Source: Dactylosporangium aurantiacum
GTDB taxonomy: Bacteria > Actinomycetota > Actinomycetes > Mycobacteriales > Micromonosporaceae
Reading direction: 5' to 3'
Length of the DNA stretch: 64,000 nt
Assembly (NCBI RefSeq): GCF_000716715.1
Contig: NZ_JNYJ01000028.1
Coordinates: 38,910-102,909, forward strand
In this document: one piece after another, positions 1-7,908 of the stretch
Numbering within the stretch: position 1 is the first letter of the stretch
How the letters are laid out: each line of letters begins with the position of its first letter
Notes under the pieces: model-generated
The model's database searches: none
Told to the model about the DNA's origin: nothing
Seen by the model: only the letters and a program-made list of their open reading frames with translations
Program-made: the position numbers and the translations under genes

Positions 1-2
1 AG

Positions 3-125
3 GACGTCGAGCGCATCGAGCGGGAAGAGCAGGCGGCGACGATCCTCACGAAGGGCATGGGCATCTTCGCCGGGGCGGTCATCCTGGTGCTGCTGCTGAT
101 CTTCTGCGGGCGGCTGCTCTTCTGA
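3..125 (+). CDS. 3' end of a small membrane protein (partial)
   Basis: Only the last 40 codons are inside the window and the start lies upstream. The visible part is a charged stretch rich in Glu and Arg followed by one strongly hydrophobic segment (about 20 residues, rich in Val, Ile and Leu) ending in GRLLF before TGA. This looks like a C-terminal tail anchor. The family cannot be recognised from so little sequence. The next gene converges from the other strand only 10 bp away. Confidence 0.6.
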   Translation, partial: DVERIEREEQAATILTKGMGIFAGAVILVLLLIFCGRLLF

Positions 126-135
126 GACCGGCGGC

Positions 136-609
136 CTAGAAGCCGTCCCAGACCATCTTCGCGCCGCTGTCGCCGGTCTTGAACACGTAGTAGCAGGCCG
201 CCAGCCCGAGCACCACGGTCAGCCCGATGAGCGCGTAGTGGGCGAGCGCCGGCCCGACGGACTCGGCCGTGGCCGGGCGCACCAGGTACGCCATGACCAG
301 CACGACCAGGGCGAGACCCAGGATGATCCAGAACAGGTTGTCGGCGAAGCCCTCGTGCGTCTCGATGCTGGCCTGCAGCTGCGGCGACTGGAAGTTGTCG
401 CTGCCGCTGAACTCCTCGCCGGACTCCTTCGCGGCGAACACGGCCCCGGGTGTGGCGACGGCCAGCACGATCATGGTCCAGCGGACGTGCCGGCGGGCGC
501 CCGGCCAGACGGCGTACAGGATGCCCGCGACCACCAGCAACGGCACCAGCACGACGGCTGCGTGGATGAAGAGCGGGTGAGCCGGTAGACCGAGCACACG
601 ATCGAACAC
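136..609 (-). CDS. DUF2231 family integral membrane protein
   Basis: A 157-residue protein with about four membrane segments and the DUF2231 signature near the N-terminus (GLPAHPLFIHA, where the His-Pro and His residues are typical of the family). DUF2231 proteins are inner-membrane proteins of unknown function, sometimes suggested to bind haem through the conserved histidines. I chose the GTG at 607-609 because GAGGAGG lies 4 bp upstream on the minus strand; an upstream ATG at 681 has no such site and would add 24 atypical residues. It is divergent from the Fur-family gene. Confidence 0.85.
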   Translation of the reverse strand: MFDRVLGLPAHPLFIHAAVVLVPLLVVAGILYAVWPGARRHVRWTMIVLAVATPGAVFAAKESGEEFSGSDNFQSPQLQASIETHEGFADNLFWIILGLALVVLVMAYLVRPATAESVGPALAHYALIGLTVVLGLAACYYVFKTGDSGAKMVWDGF

Positions 610-671
610 GGGGCCTCCTCTGTCGGTGCGATCCTCCCCCACCGGACGTGTACACAACCCGAGGACCTGCA

Positions 672-701
672 GTTCAATCAAGAGTCCGGAAACATTTGAA
701 C
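672..701. promoter_or_regulatory. Inverted repeat upstream of the Fur-family gene
   Basis: GTTCAA at 672-677 and TTGAAC at 696-701 form a perfect 6-bp inverted repeat with an 18-bp AT-richer spacer, about 30 bp before the chosen Fur start. Actinobacterial FurA-type regulators commonly bind just upstream of their own gene, so autoregulation is the natural reading. The binding itself is inference. Confidence 0.45.
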
Positions 702-731
702 GGTTCCAGGGTGCGTGGTGTTATTGAAGGC

Positions 732-1196
732 GTGTCGGGTGAGGATCTGCTGCGCGCCCGGGGCCTGCGGGTGACGCGGCCCCGGCTGGCCGTGCTGGAG
801 GTCCTCGAGGCGTCCCGGGGGCAGGCGGCGGGGCATCTCGACGTCGACCAGATCGCCGCCCGGGTCCGGGCCCGCCTGGAGACCGTGTCGACGCAGGCGG
901 TGTATGACGTGCTGAGCGCGCTGTCGCGGGCCGGTCTGGCCCGCCGGATCGAGCCCGCGGGCAGCCCCGCGCGGTATGAGTCGCGCGTCGGGGACAACCA
1001 TCACCACGTCGTCTGCCGCGGCTGCGGGGAGATCGCCGACGTCGACTGCACCGTGGGCGAGGCGCCGTGCCTGACCCCGTCGCAGGCGCACGGGTTCGTC
1101 CTCGACGAGGCCGAGGTCACGTTCTGGGGCCTGTGCCCGGCCTGCCAGCAGCGGCGGGCCGAGGACGTGGCGCCGGAGGGCGGCTCCGGTGACTGA
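732..1196 (+). CDS. Fur family (FurA/CatR-like) metal and redox regulator
   Basis: A 154-residue Fur-superfamily repressor. The winged-helix part carries GLRVTRPRLAVLEVL and the recognition helix region STQAVYDVL; the dimer and metal part has HHHVVCRGCG and a second CPAC pair, giving the two CxxC motifs of a structural zinc site. In actinobacteria this subfamily usually senses peroxide or iron and sits beside katG. Here the partner is an oxygenase-like gene that overlaps its 3' end by 8 bp. The start is uncertain: GTG at 732 fits family length, GTG at 711 is the alternative, and neither has a strong ribosome binding site, so a leaderless mRNA is possible. Confidence 0.85.
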   Translation: MSGEDLLRARGLRVTRPRLAVLEVLEASRGQAAGHLDVDQIAARVRARLETVSTQAVYDVLSALSRAGLARRIEPAGSPARYESRVGDNHHHVVCRGCGEIADVDCTVGEAPCLTPSQAHGFVLDEAEVTFWGLCPACQQRRAEDVAPEGGSGD

Positions 1197-1995
1197 CGCC
1201 GGCCTGTTCGGCCCCGACTCGGTCACCTGGCGGGTGCACCGCGAGCCGATCGTCGCCGTCGGCGGCCTGCGCAGCCTGTACCTGCAGGCCCTGCTGCCCC
1301 GCGCGGTCGCCGGCGTCGAGCAGAACAGCCGGTACCGCAAGGACCCGTGGGGCCGCTTCCAGCACACCGCGACCTACGTGGCGACCGTCATCTACGGCAC
1401 GACCGAGCAGGCCGAACGCGCCGGCCGGCGGGTCCGGGCGATGCACGCGCGGATGACGGCGACCGACCCGCGCACCGGCGAACGGTTCCGGATCGACGAC
1501 CCGCACCTGCTGCGGTGGGTGCACGTCACCGAGGTCGAGTCGTTCCTGGCGGCCGCACTGCGGGGCGGGCTGCGGCTGAGCGGGGCGCAGATCGACGCCT
1601 ACTACGCGGAGCAGACCCGGGCGGCGGCGCTGGTCGGCCTGGATCCGGCGACCGTGCCGGACTCGGCGGCCGCGGTCGCCGACTACTACGAGCGGATGCG
1701 CCCGGAGCTGGAGCTCACCGTGGACTCGGCGGCGACCGGGATCTTCCTGACGCTGCCCCCGCTGCCGTACGCGCTGGGCCTGACCCCCGTCCGGGGTGCC
1801 GCGCTCGGCCTGTCCGCCCTGGCGATCGGGCTGCTGCCGGCGTGGGCGCGCCGGCTCTACGGGTTGCCGGGCCTGCCCGCCACGGACCTGATCACCTCGG
1901 CGAACGCCCTCGTCCTCGGCCGGATGCTGAGCGCGATCCCGATCGACTGGATCTCCCCGATGCGCCGCGACGCGGTGCGCCGCCTGGCCGCCTGA
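1189..1995 (+). CDS. Oxygenase MpaB family protein (DUF2236)
   Basis: A 268-residue protein of the DUF2236/MpaB group, named after the fungal mycophenolate oxygenase and the Lcp rubber oxygenase relatives. Visible family features are the early Arg-rich DPWGRFQHTATY region, the central HVTEVESFL segment with the His expected at the haem site, and a hydrophobic C-terminal half. The substrate is unknown. GTG at 1189 follows GGAGGG at 1174-1180 and overlaps the end of the Fur gene, so the two are probably cotranscribed and translationally coupled, and redox control is likely. Confidence 0.8.
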   Translation: MTDAGLFGPDSVTWRVHREPIVAVGGLRSLYLQALLPRAVAGVEQNSRYRKDPWGRFQHTATYVATVIYGTTEQAERAGRRVRAMHARMTATDPRTGERFRIDDPHLLRWVHVTEVESFLAAALRGGLRLSGAQIDAYYAEQTRAAALVGLDPATVPDSAAAVADYYERMRPELELTVDSAATGIFLTLPPLPYALGLTPVRGAALGLSALAIGLLPAWARRLYGLPGLPATDLITSANALVLGRMLSAIPIDWISPMRRDAVRRLAA

Positions 1996-2056
1996 CCGCT
2001 CTCGCCGCGTCCCGGCGGCGTCACGGCGGGCGCTGTTGCCGCGTTGATCCGGTGGC

Positions 2057-4228
2057 ATGCGCGCGAAACTTCCATGGATCGCCCTCGCCGCGGCGACCGT
2101 CACCGTGCCCGCGGCGCTCGGCACCGCACCCCTCGACCTTGTCCGTTATGCCGCTTACATCCTCTACGCGGTTGTGGTACCCGGGACGCTGCTCTACCGG
2201 GCGGTCCGCCCCACGCCGCGCTCCCTGCTGGAGGACCTCACCTACGGCACCGTGGTCGGGCTGCTCGCCGAGACCGTCGCCTTCGTCGCCGCGAGCCTCC
2301 TCGACGCCCGCGGGCTGCTCTGGGTCTGGCCGCTGGTCGTCGCCCCGCTCGCCCGGCGGCACCTGCGCGCTCCCGCGTACCCGCTGCGGCCGTCGACCGG
2401 CTGGTCATGGGCGGTCGCCGGGATCGCGGCGGGGTTCCTGGCGTACCTGACCGCCGCCTTCCTGGCGGTGAACCCGCCGGTGCCCACGGCCGGCCCGCAC
2501 GACTACATGATCGACCAGCTGAACCTGCTCGCGGTCAGCGCCGATCTGAAGCACCACTTCCCGCTCGCCGTGCCCGAGCAGGGCGACCGGGCCCTGGGGT
2601 ACCACTGGTTCGCCTACGGCCACCTCGCCGCGGGCGGCCTCGTCAGCGGCGTCGACCTGCCGGTGCTGTGGTTCCGCCTCGACCTGCCGGTGCTCGCGGT
2701 CCTCGCCGTGTGCCTGCTCGCGGTCACCGGCTGGCGGGTCGCCCGGCACCCGTGGGCGGGCCCGGTCGCGGCGGCGCTGATGTTCACCGTCGGCGAGCTC
2801 GTCCCGCAGCGGCAGGCGCCGGCGTTCTTCGGCTCGATCACCGCGTACTACAGCTGGTCGAGCCGCTCCCTGCTGTTCGGCGCGGCGCTGAGCATGCCGC
2901 TGATCGCCGCGATCGCGTCGGTGCTGCGCCGCGACGACCCGCCGGGCCGCGACCGGTGGCGCGGCTGGCTGCTGGTGCTGCTGTTCGCGGCCGGCACCAC
3001 CGGCGCCAAGTCGACGATCGTGCCGCTGTTCGGCGCGGGCGTGGCCGTGCTGTGCGCCGTACACCTGCTGCGGAGAAATCCACAATGGACGCCGTGGCGG
3101 CTCGGGGCGCTGCTCGCCGCCGTCGCCGCGGCCGCGGTCACCGTCATCTACGGCTTCGAGGGCCAGGGCCTGCGCTGGGGCCCGTTCGCCATCATGCTCG
3201 ACTTCGTGGGCAGCCAGCGACACGGCACCACGCCGCGGGACGTCCCGCTGATCCTGTGGGGGCTCGGCGCGTACGCCATCGCCATGGGCGCCCGGCTCGC
3301 CGGCGTCGCCGGTCTCGGGCGGCACTGGGACGACACGGAGATCTTCCTCGCCGGCACGACGGCCGCGGGAATCGCCGGCACGCTGTGCGTCTGGCACGTC
3401 TCGTGGAGCGAGCACTTCTTCATCGTCGCCGCCTGGCCGTGCGCGGCGATCCTGTCCGCCGCCGGCCTGGTCCGGCTGCCGTGGTCACCGCAGGCGCTGC
3501 GCCGCGCGCTCGCCGTGGCCGCGCTGCTCGCCGGCGCGTCGGTGCTGGTGCGGGTGCCGTCTCCGGCCAGGTGGGGGGTCCCGCTGCCGGTCTACGCCCT
3601 GGGCGCGCTGGTGCTCGCCGCGGCGCTGCTGCTCGGGCTGCGGCACGGCCGGTTCGCGGCGCTGGTCGTGGTGCTCGCCGCGGGTGCCGCCCGGCTGCCG
3701 TACGACGCCGCGACCAGCGCCAACCTCGGCGTCGCCTACCACGTCCGGGTCACGCCCGATCAGGCCGCCGGCGCCCGCTGGCTGCGCGCGCACAGCACCC
3801 CCGAGCAGTACGTGGCGACCAACGTGCACCGGGTCGGCGCCGGGCTGCAGGGCGCGCAGAGCCTGGCGTACTGGATCTCGGCCTACAGCGAGCGCCGGGT
3901 CCTGCTCGGCAGCTGGGGCTACTCGCCGGAGTCGACCGCGGCGCAGTCACGCGCGCACCGCCTCGGCCCGGCCCTCACCTACTGGGACCCGGCCCGCCTG
4001 GCCCTGAACGACGCGGCCGTGCTCGACCCGACCCCGGCGCGCCTCGACTGGCTGTGGCGGCAGCGGGTCCGCTGGATCTTCGTCGACCGCGCCCAGGGCG
4101 CGCCCACCGCCGCGCTCCCCGCGCTCGCCGACCTCGCGTGGCAGCGCGACGACATCGCCGTCTACCGGCTGCGGGCCACCGCGAACTGCACCCCGGTGAG
4201 CTGCTCGGACAGCGTCCAGAGCCGCTGA
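2057..4228 (+). CDS. Large polytopic membrane protein, GT-C glycosyltransferase-like
   Basis: A 723-residue protein with roughly a dozen hydrophobic segments across residues 5-560, then a soluble C-terminal region of about 150 residues. That layout (many membrane spans, a large loop with HFPLAVPEQGD and YHWFAYGH, and an outer domain with an ARWLRAHSTP-type start) resembles uncharacterised GT-C-fold, lipid-linked sugar transferases of actinobacteria. No catalytic pair can be assigned with confidence. The gene stands alone and its last 67 bp overlap the convergent SDR gene, an unusually long convergent overlap. Confidence 0.7.
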   Translation: MRAKLPWIALAAATVTVPAALGTAPLDLVRYAAYILYAVVVPGTLLYRAVRPTPRSLLEDLTYGTVVGLLAETVAFVAASLLDARGLLWVWPLVVAPLARRHLRAPAYPLRPSTGWSWAVAGIAAGFLAYLTAAFLAVNPPVPTAGPHDYMIDQLNLLAVSADLKHHFPLAVPEQGDRALGYHWFAYGHLAAGGLVSGVDLPVLWFRLDLPVLAVLAVCLLAVTGWRVARHPWAGPVAAALMFTVGELVPQRQAPAFFGSITAYYSWSSRSLLFGAALSMPLIAAIASVLRRDDPPGRDRWRGWLLVLLFAAGTTGAKSTIVPLFGAGVAVLCAVHLLRRNPQWTPWRLGALLAAVAAAAVTVIYGFEGQGLRWGPFAIMLDFVGSQRHGTTPRDVPLILWGLGAYAIAMGARLAGVAGLGRHWDDTEIFLAGTTAAGIAGTLCVWHVSWSEHFFIVAAWPCAAILSAAGLVRLPWSPQALRRALAVAALLAGASVLVRVPSPARWGVPLPVYALGALVLAAALLLGLRHGRFAALVVVLAAGAARLPYDAATSANLGVAYHVRVTPDQAAGARWLRAHSTPEQYVATNVHRVGAGLQGAQSLAYWISAYSERRVLLGSWGYSPESTAAQSRAHRLGPALTYWDPARLALNDAAVLDPTPARLDWLWRQRVRWIFVDRAQGAPTAALPALADLAWQRDDIAVYRLRATANCTPVSCSDSVQSR

Positions 4229-5064
4229 GCGTCGGCGGGGTCCTTCGCCGCGTCGACCGGCTGGACCACGGTGGGCCAGCCCCGGTGCTCGCCGATGCCG
4301 TCGGGCCCGATGAACTGCCCGCTCCGCGCGTCCGGGTCGACGGCCGCGTACAGCTGGCTGAGCGCACCCCGCGCGGCGGACTGCGCCATGACCGCGTTGC
4401 CGACGCGCATGAACGCCTTCATGATCCCGGTCGGCCCGGACGTCTGCAGGTTGGTCGCCGAGTAGCCGGGGTGCGCGAGCAGGCTGCGCACCGGCGAGCC
4501 GGCCGCCCGCAGCCGCCGGTCGAGCTCCAGCCCGAACAGCACGTTGGCGAACTTCGACTGGCTGTAATACCGCGTCGGCGAGTAGCTCCCGGCCCCGTCG
4601 AGGTCGTCATAGTGGATCTTCCCGGGCCGGTGCAGCGTCGAGCTGACCGTGACGACCCGGTCGGCGACCCGGTCGAGCAGCAGGCCGGTCAGCGCGAAAT
4701 GCCCGAGATGGTTCGCGGCGAACTGCAGCTCGTGCCCCTGCGCACTCAACGTCCGCGGCGGCATCATCACCCCGGCGTTGTTGACCAGCACGTCGATGTC
4801 CACCTGGTCGCGGCGCAGGTCGCCGGCGAGCCGCCGCACCGTGTCCAGGTCGGCCAGGTCGACGGTCCTGACCTCGGCCAGCTCCGGCCGGGGCAGCTTC
4901 GCCCGCGCCGCCCGCCCCTTCTCCGCACTGCGCACCGCCATGATCACCCGCGCGCCCTTGGCCACCAGGGCCCGCGACATCTCGAACCCGAGCCCGCTGT
5001 TGGCCCCGGTGATCAGGAACGTCCGCCCACCCTGATCCGCGATCCGCTCTTCATTCCAACGCAT
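4162..5064 (-). CDS. Short-chain dehydrogenase/reductase (retinol dehydrogenase-like)
   Basis: A 300-residue SDR. The N-terminal Rossmann fold shows TGANSGLG for nucleotide binding, the NNAG motif follows at about residue 100, and the catalytic triad appears as VSS (Ser) and YYSQSK (Tyr and Lys). Length and motifs match the classical SDRs annotated as retinol dehydrogenase or protochlorophyllide-reductase-like; the substrate is unknown. I chose the ATG at 5062-5064 rather than one 13 codons upstream because the upstream residues fall in the operator region. It diverges from a TetR gene with an operator between them. Confidence 0.88.
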   Translation of the reverse strand: MRWNEERIADQGGRTFLITGANSGLGFEMSRALVAKGARVIMAVRSAEKGRAARAKLPRPELAEVRTVDLADLDTVRRLAGDLRRDQVDIDVLVNNAGVMMPPRTLSAQGHELQFAANHLGHFALTGLLLDRVADRVVTVSSTLHRPGKIHYDDLDGAGSYSPTRYYSQSKFANVLFGLELDRRLRAAGSPVRSLLAHPGYSATNLQTSGPTGIMKAFMRVGNAVMAQSAARGALSQLYAAVDPDARSGQFIGPDGIGEHRGWPTVVQPVDAAKDPADAQRLWTLSEQLTGVQFAVARSR

Positions 5065-5074
5065 GCTTATCAGG

Positions 5075-5090
5075 GTGCCATTTCTGGCAC
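5075..5090. promoter_or_regulatory. TetR-type operator between SDR and TetR genes
   Basis: GTGCCA-TTTC-TGGCAC is a perfect palindrome with 6-bp arms in the 82-bp divergent gap. A second GTGCCA half-site lies at 5113-5118, and the minus strand has TTGACA (5095-5100) positioned as a -35 for the SDR gene. The palindrome therefore sits inside the SDR promoter, the normal place for a TetR repressor encoded next door. Confidence 0.6.
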
Positions 5091-5146
5091 ACAGTGTCAA
5101 CATCGTGCTTCTGTGCCAGGCTGATCACGGCGCATAGAATGCCTGC

Positions 5147-5719
5147 GTGAGCCTCGCCGAACGCAAACGCCAGCTCGTCCGCGACGAGCTGACCGAGGCA
5201 GCACTGAAGCTGCTCGCGTTCCAGGGCTTCGAAGAGACCACCATCGACCAGATGGCCGCCGCCGCCGGCGTCTCCCGCCGCACGTTCTTCCGCTACTTCC
5301 AGTCCAAGGAAGACGTGATCATCGAGTTCCTCAGCGACCACGGCCGGCAGCTCAGCCAGATCCTGTCCGCCCGCCCCACCACCGAACCCCCCGCCGTCGC
5401 CCTCCAGCACACCCTGCGCGCCTTCACCGACACCTTCTGGGAGCACCCAGAGAAGTCCCAGCGCCTGGCCAAGGCCACCATGACCACCCCGGCCCTGCTG
5501 GCGCGCTACCTGGAGCGCCAGTTCAGCTGGCGGGCCATGCTCACGCCGGTGCTGGCCGCCCGGATGGGCGCGGACGCGGACACCGACCTGCGGCCGGCGG
5601 TGCTGGTGGGGGTCGCGTTCGCGGCCTTCGACACGGCGCTGATGCGGTGGGTGGAGCTGGACTCCGCCACCGACCTCAACGCGCTGCTGTCGGAGTGCTT
5701 CGCCACCGCGTTCCCGTAG
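5147..5719 (+). CDS. TetR/AcrR family transcriptional regulator
   Basis: A 190-residue one-component repressor. The N-terminal helix-turn-helix is clear (TTIDQMAAAAGVSRRTFFRYF, shown here only as its family hallmark at about residues 33-53) and the C-terminal ligand domain is all-alpha and variable. It starts with GTG at 5147, 82 bp from the divergent SDR gene, and most likely represses that gene and itself through the palindrome at 5075-5090. The ligand is unknown but is probably related to the SDR substrate. Confidence 0.9.
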   Translation: MSLAERKRQLVRDELTEAALKLLAFQGFEETTIDQMAAAAGVSRRTFFRYFQSKEDVIIEFLSDHGRQLSQILSARPTTEPPAVALQHTLRAFTDTFWEHPEKSQRLAKATMTTPALLARYLERQFSWRAMLTPVLAARMGADADTDLRPAVLVGVAFAAFDTALMRWVELDSATDLNALLSECFATAFP

Positions 5720-5734
5720 TTTTCGCAGTGCGCT

Positions 5735-5811
5735 GTGTCCGCGTGCGGGACCGATGCCCCTTTTTTTTATGTATCTGTTCAGGCCAGGGGACTTCGTGGT
5801 TCCGCGCGGCC
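5735..5811 (+). repeat. Dispersed intergenic repeat, copy A
   Basis: About 77 bp starting 16 bp after the TetR stop codon. It shares almost all bases with 39053-39118 downstream of tatB. It opens with a short GTCC/GGAC stem, followed by eight consecutive T residues (5761-5768), and ends with CTTCGTGGTTCCGCGCGGCC. The stem plus T-run may end TetR transcription. It points toward copies B and C, which are inverted relative to it. Confidence 0.75.
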
Positions 5812-5920
5812 ACACCGCCGAGCGTTCCAGCACCAGGACATACCGCACTGAGGACAATCATTGCGGTCCGCGGTGGCCTTCAAGGCCCCGCATCGATGGT
5901 CGTTCGTTCTTGAACCCACG
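5812..5920. other. Non-coding spacer inside repeat locus 1
   Basis: No supported gene. Short ORFs here are not conserved against the second repeat locus. It holds a small perfect palindrome, GGCCTT-C-AAGGCC, at 5875-5887 and AT-richer sequence around 5850-5865. It has no counterpart in the 39-kb locus. Confidence 0.5.
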
Positions 5921-6010
5921 ACGGCGCGGAGCCACGAAGGCCGCAGCACTCACCAGCGAAACACACATGGCCCATCGGCTCCCGCACGCGGACCGCAACC
6001 AGCGGCCCAC
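5921..6010 (-). repeat. Dispersed intergenic repeat, copy B (partial)
   Basis: A truncated copy of the outer part of the element, in direct orientation with copy C and inverted to copy A. It matches copy C over 6184-6248 and copy E over 39766-39835 with few differences; the shared core is CCACGAAGGCCGC followed by GCACTC(A/G)CCAGCGAA. It carries the same end sequence (5973-5994) as the other copies. Confidence 0.75.
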
Positions 6011-6024
6011 CCACCAGCTCAACA

Positions 6025-6255
6025 ACCGACGGTCTCTGTTCTTGGAACTGCACGCGGAGTGGCACCACCGAACGACGACCTCGACGGCGGCCGAGCATGT
6101 GAGGACGGCGCCCGGGGACCATCACCGCGACCACGCCCCGGACCGCGACCACGCCACCCTGTCGCACGGCCGGCAGGCCGCGCGGAACCACGAAGGCCGC
6201 AGCACTCACCAGCGAATACACATGGCCCATCGGCTCCCGCACGCGCACAGCACCC
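6025..6255 (-). repeat. Dispersed intergenic repeat, copy C (long)
   Basis: A long copy of about 230 bp that aligns with 39607-39842, by eye about 85% identical with a few small indels. It contains uninterrupted identical blocks of 27 and 34 bp. A 9-bp hairpin (6163-6171 with 6176-6184, loop GGCA, one mismatch) lies in the centre. Indels shift all reading frames between copies, so it is not coding. It ends 45 bp from the 3' end of the RecB-like gene. Confidence 0.8.
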
Positions 6256-6299
6256 AACGGCCACGCCAAACGCCAGCCCGCAAAAACCACGGGACGGTG

Positions 6300-7142
6300 T
6301 CAGCCCGCGGACCGCTCCACCGCCGCCCAGGGCTCCTTCGGCTCGACCCCCGCCCCGGCCGGGCACGACCGCCGGAAGTCGCACCATGCGCACTGCGGTC
6401 CGGGGGCCACCGGGAACGCCTCGTCGGGGGAGGTGCCGGCGGCGAGGGCGGCGTCGGCGGCGGTGATGTCGGCGGCGGTCGCCTCGGCGCGGCGCAGGTG
6501 GCGGGTCAGGGACTCGTCGGTGTGGTCGTGGGCGGCGACGGTGCCCGTGGGCAGGTGGTGCAGCTCGACGCGGTGGCAGGGCTTGCGGAACACGCGGGCG
6601 GCGGCGATCGCGTAGAGGGCGAGCGCGCGGGAGCCGCGGGCGTCGTCCGGGGTGAGGCCGGAGCGGCCGGTCTTGTAGTCGACGATGACGAGCTCGCCGG
6701 CGCGCTCGTCGATGCGGTCGACGCGGCCGGACAGGGCGAGGGTCTCGGTGCGGGCGGCGACGGTGCGCTCGACGCCGACGGGCTCGTCGTGCGGGTCGAG
6801 GCCGTCCACATAGGACTCGAGCCAGCCGAGGGCGCGGCGGAAGACGTCGCGCTCCTGGGTCTCGTCGCGGTAGCCCTCGCTGACCCAGGTGGCCTTCAGC
6901 AGGGTCGGCAGGGCGGCGCGGTCGCGGCGGTCGGGGTCGAGGGCATACCAGCTGCGCAGCGCGGTGTGCACGGACGCGCCGAGCGAGTTGTGCGCCCACG
7001 GCGGCCCCTTCGGCGGGGACGGGCGGTCGACATAGGCGAACCGGTACCGCCGGGGGCAGTCCTCATACGTGCCGAGCTTGCTGGGCGTGCAGGTGAACAG
7101 CCGCTGAGGCGGGGCGAAGAGACCGAGCTGCTCATTGTCCAC
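6300..7142 (-). CDS. RecB-like PD-(D/E)XK nuclease with Fe-S cysteines
   Basis: A 280-residue nuclease of the RecB/Cas4 type. The sequence shows a His in ASVHTAL, an acidic SGRVDRID strand, the catalytic VDYKTG motif at about residues 152-157, and four cysteines (C29 and the C-terminal CxxC-x5-C) expected to hold a 4Fe-4S cluster, as in AddB and Cas4. There are no CRISPR genes nearby, so a housekeeping DNA-repair role is more likely. GTG at 7140-7142 follows an AGGA site. Its 3' end faces the repeat locus. Confidence 0.85.
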   Translation of the reverse strand: MDNEQLGLFAPPQRLFTCTPSKLGTYEDCPRRYRFAYVDRPSPPKGPPWAHNSLGASVHTALRSWYALDPDRRDRAALPTLLKATWVSEGYRDETQERDVFRRALGWLESYVDGLDPHDEPVGVERTVAARTETLALSGRVDRIDERAGELVIVDYKTGRSGLTPDDARGSRALALYAIAAARVFRKPCHRVELHHLPTGTVAAHDHTDESLTRHLRRAEATAADITAADAALAAGTSPDEAFPVAPGPQCAWCDFRRSCPAGAGVEPKEPWAAVERSAG

Positions 7143-7175
7143 GCCCGCATCCTGCCACCGCGGTACGACAAAACC

Positions 7176-7793
7176 TCAATGGGGTGAATGCAGGTACTCG
7201 GTGACGAAGGCCCCGATCGCGTCGGCGAGCAGCTGCACGGCGATGGCGGCGACGAGGAGGCCGGCGATGCGGGTGACGACCTCGATGCCGCTCGGGCGCA
7301 GGATGCGCACCAGGATGCCGGAGAAGCGCAGCACCAGGTACACGATGGCCATGACGGCGATGATGCCGACGGCGACCGCGACGTAGTCGGCGACGCCCGA
7401 TGAGCGCCGGACGAAGAGCATGGTGGCGACGATCGCGCCGGGGCCGGCCAGCAGCGGGGTGCCGAGCGGCACGAGAGCGACGTTCGAGGTGACCTCCTGC
7501 CGGGGGTCGTCCGTCTTGCCGGTCAGCAGCTCCAGGGCGACGAGCAGGAGCAGCAGGCCGCCGGCGCCCTGCAGGGCGGGCAGGTCGATGTGCAGGTACG
7601 CGAGGATCTGCCGCCCGACGAGCGCGAACGCGACGATCACGCCGAAGGCGAGGGCGACCGCCTGCAGGGCGGCGCGGTTGCGGTGCTTGGCGGCCATCGA
7701 TCCGGTGAGGGCCAGGAAGATCGGCACCGCGCCCGGCGGGTCGAGGATGACCAGCAGGGTCACGAATACTTCGCCGAAGAGCTTGAGATCCAC
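7176..7793 (-). CDS. MarC family integral membrane protein
   Basis: About 205 residues with six hydrophobic segments and the family-typical LFGEVFVTLLVILDPPGAVP start region. MarC (UPF0056) proteins are inner-membrane proteins of unsettled function, once linked to multiple antibiotic resistance. I used GTG at 7793 because the family normally starts just before this motif; ATG at 7820 is in frame and would add nine residues. It lies 33 bp upstream of the RecB-like gene on the same strand and may be cotranscribed. Confidence 0.85.
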   Translation of the reverse strand: MDLKLFGEVFVTLLVILDPPGAVPIFLALTGSMAAKHRNRAALQAVALAFGVIVAFALVGRQILAYLHIDLPALQGAGGLLLLLVALELLTGKTDDPRQEVTSNVALVPLGTPLLAGPGAIVATMLFVRRSSGVADYVAVAVGIIAVMAIVYLVLRFSGILVRILRPSGIEVVTRIAGLLVAAIAVQLLADAIGAFVTEYLHSPH

Positions 7794-7908
7794 TCCCGGA
7801 TTGTCGTGGTGCGCCCGCATCGACCGGAAACCAGGGTCTTGACGGCATCGAACGGCGCCCCTACGTTGCCCTAAAACAGCAAACTTTCCTTACAGTCATG
7901 GAGGGTTC

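Noticed and set aside
2044..5124. A 1026-codon plus-strand ORF overlapping the membrane protein and SDR genes
   Set aside because: Its Arg/Ala/Pro-rich translation is the frame shadow of two real genes with clear domain motifs.
5735..6255. Repeat locus 1 as a CRISPR array
   Set aside because: Copies are few, of unequal length, in both orientations and without regular unique spacers; no cas genes are present and the nearby RecB-like nuclease is a general family member.
5880..6290. A 136-codon minus-strand ORF across repeat copies B and C, similar in part to an ORF at 39419-40021
   Set aside because: The similarity follows the DNA repeat; a small indel shifts the frame between the two loci, composition is Arg/Gly/Val shadow-like, and neither ORF has a ribosome binding site.
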